Assembly (NCBI RefSeq): GCF_004348415.1
Contig: NZ_SMKI01000007.1
Location: forward strand, 1-38,787
Reading direction: 5' to 3'
Length of the DNA stretch: 38,787 nt
Source of the DNA: Streptomyces hainanensis
GTDB taxonomy: Bacteria; Actinomycetota; Actinomycetes; Streptomycetales; Streptomycetaceae
In this document: piece after piece, positions 37,001-38,787 of the stretch
Position numbering within the stretch: position 1 is the stretch's first letter
How the letters are laid out: every line of letters begins with the position of its first letter
Made by a program: the position numbers and the translations under genes
The notes under the pieces: generated by a model
Told to the model about the DNA's origin: nothing
Database searches by the model: none
What the model saw: only the letters and a program-made list of their open reading frames with translations

Positions 37001-38787
37001 CTCGGCCGCCGGCTGACCGAGACCGAGATCTCGGACGCCCAACCCGACGGCGTCACCACGACGTTCGTCCACGACGCGCTCTCCCGTGTCACCTCGGAGA
37101 CCGGCGCCACCACCGAGAACGCCGTCACCGGCGAGGACCACACGGCCCAGGTGACGCGCGCCTACGACCCGGACGGCAACATCCTCACCGAGACGATCGC
37201 CGACCTGGGCGGCGACGACCCGGACCGCACCACCCAACAGCGGTACAACGAACACGGCCGCGTCGACCGCGTCATCGACCCCGAGAACGGCACCACCTAC
37301 TACGTCTACGACGACCTCGGCCGGCTCGCCCAGGAGACCGACCCCGCCGGCACGGTGCTGCGCCACACCTACACCCCGCGTGGCCAGCACGCCACCACCG
37401 TCCTCCAGGACTGGACCGGCGACCCGTCCGGTGAGGTCCGTGACCTCACGCTCGTCTCCAACGCCTACGACCCGGCCGGTCGCCTCGCCACCACCACCGA
37501 CGCCATGGGCGCCGTCACCGCCTACCGCTACTTCGGCGACGGCCTGACCGCCACCGTCACCGCCCAGGACGTCTCCGGCACCCGCGACATCGTCCTGGAG
37601 GACAACACCTACAACCGCGCCGGCCACCTCGTCCGGCAGGCCACCGGCAACCGCACCGTCGTGACCGAGCACGAAGTCGACGTCACCGGACGCGTCACCA
37701 CCACCGTCCTCGACCCGGACGACCTGAACCGGCGCACCGTCACCACCTACGACGACGCCGACCGCCCGCTGGAGGTCCGCCAACTAGGCTCCTCCGACGC
37801 CGACTTCCTCACCACCAGCTACACCTACGACCCGGTCGGCAACCCGCTCACCCAGACCGTCGCGGACGCCGACGAGCAGAGCACCACCCACCAGACCTTC
37901 GACCAGCGCGGCCTCGTCACCTCCAGCACCACTCCGCGCGGCCACACGACCGATTACGCCTACGACGCGCTCGGCCGCCCCATCGGGCAGACCGCTCCCG
38001 AGGTGGACGGCACCCGGCCCGAAACCCGTACCGGCTACAACGCGTTCGGCGACGCCACCGAGCAGCGCGACGCGCTCGGCGCGATCACCCGCATGGCCTA
38101 CGACCGACTCGGCCAGCCGACCACCGTCACCAGCCCCGAGTACACGCCTCTCGGCGGCCAGCCCATCACCGCCACCGCCGAGACCGTCTACGACACGCTC
38201 GGCCGCACCGTCGCCACCACCGACGCCCTCGGTCGCACCACGCGTTACGCCTACGACCAGCTCGGCAACCTCATCACCCGCACCGACCCGGATCCGGGCA
38301 CCGAGGCCACCGCCGCGTCCCGTTTCCTGCTCGACCCACCGGACGTGGAACTCGCCGACACCCCAGGCTCCGGCAGCGAGACCCACTACACCCACACGCC
38401 CACCGGCCTGCCCCTGTCCACCACCGACCCGACCGGCGCCCGCACCGAGGCCACCTACGACCCGCTGGGCCGCCAACTCACCGCCACCGTCGTCGAACGC
38501 CACCCCACCACGGCGAACCTGACCTCGACCTACACCTGGGACGACGCGGGCAACCAGACCGAATCCGTCACAGCGGAGGGCATCGTCGCCCGGGCGCGCT
38601 ACAACGCGGCCGGCGAACCGACCGGCGTCTTCCAGAGCGGCCACTGGACCACCATCGATCGGGACGCCTTCGGCCGCGAGACCCGCACCACCACCCCCGC
38701 CGGCTACCGCACCGACCTCACCCTCAACCACCTCGGCCAGGTCGTCCGCACCGACGAGTACGGCAGAGGCGACACCGTGCTGCGCAC
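31058..38787 (+). CDS. Giant secreted Rhs/YD-repeat protein, 5' part (runs off the window)
   Basis: At least 2,576 residues with no stop before the window end. The ATG at 31058 has GAAGG seven bases upstream; 31061, 31115 and 31139 are other in-frame starts. Residues 28-54 are a Sec signal (FLVLSAALLMAVLTAL, then AAAAS). A Glu/Asp/Gly-rich linker follows. A region resembling DNRLRE modules covers about 377-565 (YPVRVDPSVTRVEASSSTYV). DGRDFNPVSGNF (about 803) opens the Rhs shell, followed by three LamG-like domains (about 1018-1245, 1298-1510, 1546-1770) and YD repeats such as TYTYDPVGNPLTQT to the end. Family members form a hollow shell and often carry a C-terminal toxin released by self-cleavage; that part is not in view. 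No PAAR or VgrG-type domain is present. Confidence 0.9.
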   Translation, partial: MVRQGSRVNLKRSWNLLVVMSTIRGGTVLRARFLVLSAALLMAVLTALDPGTAAAASRWVAASEVAVEAGEAPGQEWGSADGLSHEADAADTTAEGDGSGGEPGEAPGQLPLDEGQSTSDDLGDTAPPLESGDPEVIESLPPAELTGFDEETSVEVPEERTEDSRTFRNTDGTFTTRYYNEPVNYPDLDGAWQTIDTSLVRAAGGESWETTATEAGVSFGAMATDDPLMTLRLDEEYAVGYALAEASAVPGEVEGPLVTYRDVRPSSDIEFLGGNAEIKETIVLRDADAPTEWRFPLHLDGLTATLDEHGGIAFADAEGTVRAHMPPGWMEDAAVDERSGDGAITGGVSYELATENGRQVLVVTLDEEWLSDPERVYPVRVDPSVTRVEASSSTYVQRPYNINFSTDTILKAGTPDGGDSAATSFLRFSGVQSSLRNAWVLDARLALYNSWSYSCNARPVTIHPITQNWSASTLAQYPGPNVGAALATDRFAHGWRPAGTTNWACAPAWESIALGSAGRQLVDDWTHGRKINYGLAIRASTTDSYGWKQFGSTRYPNGAPSLDVTWTQYGATYRLGQLTQPVTAVGEGVQRVTVTNQGQETWPAGGRFKLRYNLYDANGNELTDSSLRRYTEMPRAVAPGESVTLDARIAPLTPGTYTVDWTMTDYGVTRFTSQGIPGARVRLAAVNIPPELTGAAPGSGAVVDTLTPTLWAEGTDRDHYPNARLQYSFEVCEVDGENTRKNCRTGSRSVNQQWAVPSGWLSWDKTYAWYAYTYDGQATSLRPNPSLFSTRVPQPAVTGHLGGSDGRDFNPVSGNFAAAATDAAVSTIGPPLAVTRTYNSLDPRADLAFGPGWTTRWDMRASVEADGNVVVTLAEGNRVRFGRNANGSYTGPSGGSLTLTTATGGGWVLRDATGATHTFNAAGQLTKVADTAGREQRLTHTSGRLATATDALSGRTLTFTWRDDRVETVTTNAVAPGEAGLTWRYGYTSGRLTSVCPPGTTEECTRYSYEDGSLYRSAVLDAGPVSYWRLDEAEGATAASSAPSRTGFNDAEYLNTSGGAPGALAGTSDTAASFDGTDTVVRLPHDTLRTTTFLSIELWFRTTGPGVLVGFQSQRLEDGQPESWTPPLTVDANGKLSGYLFTGDRGNITPIKSSATVTDGAWHHAVLTAEGTTQTLYLDGRAVGTLNGTIDHLDMAYTYLGAGYSSSGFDGIAGGVRRLNGQLDEVAVYHRALDAATVAEHHALRQPAARLTEATLPSGRTHATNTYDDATGRITEHTDADGGTWQLSQPSFTNGSSTYADTVRSGDPTGYWRLTERSGAAAASAIGDETNGAYLDGVRPGGPGPFADGDTTAPYFTGQSDSAVEVPTDAWGDTAAQTVELWFRTTESGVLVSMQNQPLGTTPTSWWPMLLVDQDGYLRGRLRYPGDATTLRSRARVDDGEWHHVALTGTQEAQILFLDGDRQADNRQGTNTGRLPYTFIGGGYSSPSWDGQSDGYRNFSGQIAEVAFYDTLWITHVTDSGIGWSNHGDSRISTATALVSGTGDDYRAAVMGDGAAAYWQFNENGSATAYDEGGRHHATLEGTLYRSQLGLFGVGDGRSIYGTTNGAVRMPGDVLAGTTDISAEMWFSTTSTKGVLMAFQDAPLGSTPAHWQPVLLIDGDGRLRGQWWIPDAGGPSPITSPTPVNDGEWHHVVLSGSGNTQTLYLDGVAIGTKTGAFADTSRPYAYLGGGYSSSQWMGQPAGTYNLFGYLDEVALYRQALTADDVAAHYTARVERASSALGATVTVTNPLGDTTDATYDALRGYRVTSVTDAEDGTTTYAYDTGGFLHTVTNPNGDATITGHDERGNTVSTTTCRGPRDCQTSYADHYLNANNPLDPRNDKPTATADARSTGPADATYRTTTSYTTLGLPETTRLPDGRTTRRTYTTGTEPAVGGGTTPPGLLATDVQPDGATTRYAYFASGDVARTTQPSGLALEYTYDGLGRRLTETEISDAQPDGVTTTFVHDALSRVTSETGATTENAVTGEDHTAQVTRAYDPDGNILTETIADLGGDDPDRTTQQRYNEHGRVDRVIDPENGTTYYVYDDLGRLAQETDPAGTVLRHTYTPRGQHATTVLQDWTGDPSGEVRDLTLVSNAYDPAGRLATTTDAMGAVTAYRYFGDGLTATVTAQDVSGTRDIVLEDNTYNRAGHLVRQATGNRTVVTEHEVDVTGRVTTTVLDPDDLNRRTVTTYDDADRPLEVRQLGSSDADFLTTSYTYDPVGNPLTQTVADADEQSTTHQTFDQRGLVTSSTTPRGHTTDYAYDALGRPIGQTAPEVDGTRPETRTGYNAFGDATEQRDALGAITRMAYDRLGQPTTVTSPEYTPLGGQPITATAETVYDTLGRTVATTDALGRTTRYAYDQLGNLITRTDPDPGTEATAASRFLLDPPDVELADTPGSGSETHYTHTPTGLPLSTTDPTGARTEATYDPLGRQLTATVVERHPTTANLTSTYTWDDAGNQTESVTAEGIVARARYNAAGEPTGVFQSGHWTTIDRDAFGRETRTTTPAGYRTDLTLNHLGQVVRTDEYGRGDTVLR
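34111..36365 (+). repeat. Three tandem LamG-type units inside the Rhs protein
   Basis: Units begin near 34111, 34951 and 35695, each with a residue pattern SYWRLDE, GYWRLTE or AYWQFNE. Each has the LamG core IELWFRT/VELWFRT/AEMWFST, DGAWHH/DGEWHH, LYLDG and a closing DEVA-Y. The second unit is irregular: LYLDG is replaced by LFLDG, and it ends in FYDTLWITHVTDSG instead of the AA-HY/EHH ending of the other two. LamG folds bind carbohydrates or proteins. Confidence 0.8.

Overview
The window comes from a high-GC filamentous actinomycete, most likely Streptomyces or a close relative. The evidence is GC-rich third codon positions, frequent GTG starts, several start codons placed directly downstream of TANNNT -10 boxes (leaderless mRNAs), two adjacent clpP genes followed by clpX, and the block valS-folC-DUF4233-ndk-mreBCD-pbp2-rodA that is syntenic with the Streptomyces chromosome core.

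Layout. Bases 1-6090 hold less conserved genes: a DUF1023-type alpha/beta hydrolase overlapping a membrane acyltransferase, a convergent Eis-like GNAT acetyltransferase, a divergent membrane-anchored SpoIIE/PP2C phosphatase, and an M23 endopeptidase. A 191-bp palindromic element with perfect 14-bp inverted termini fills the gap between the peptidase and a second, convergent, acyltransferase (6279-7409). A 71-aa membrane protein, tRNA-Gly(UCC) and the oppositely oriented tRNA-Pro(UGG) follow. Bases 8634-13172 are the protein-quality block: trigger factor, ClpP1, ClpP2 and ClpX, with a candidate ClgR operator before clpP1. A membrane protein of unknown function (13252-14397, minus) separates it from valS, folC and a DUF4233 gene, then ndk. 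Bases 20145-26633 are the elongasome or spore-wall operon mreB-mreC-mreD-pbp2-rodA, tightly coupled and closed by a terminator built from four 13-bp tandem repeats. A CYTH-CHAD gene and a B12-binding radical SAM gene (TIGR03960 type) follow.

At 30.2 kb the conserved order breaks. In typical Streptomyces the radical SAM gene is followed by its DUF2344 partner and then rne-rplU-rpmA-obg. Here a five-repeat CRISPR array without cas genes in view is followed by the first 7.7 kb of a giant secreted Rhs/YD-repeat protein (signal peptide, DNRLRE-like region, three tandem LamG-type domains, YD repeats) that runs off the window end. This accessory island is the most unusual part. Its toxin tip, any immunity gene and any cas genes would lie outside the window.

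The core genes work together as protein folding and turnover (tig, clpP1P2, clpX), tRNA charging and folate/nucleotide supply (valS, folC, ndk), and lateral or spore-wall peptidoglycan synthesis (mreBCD, pbp2, rodA). All assignments come from reading the sequence and recalling families; no database search was run.
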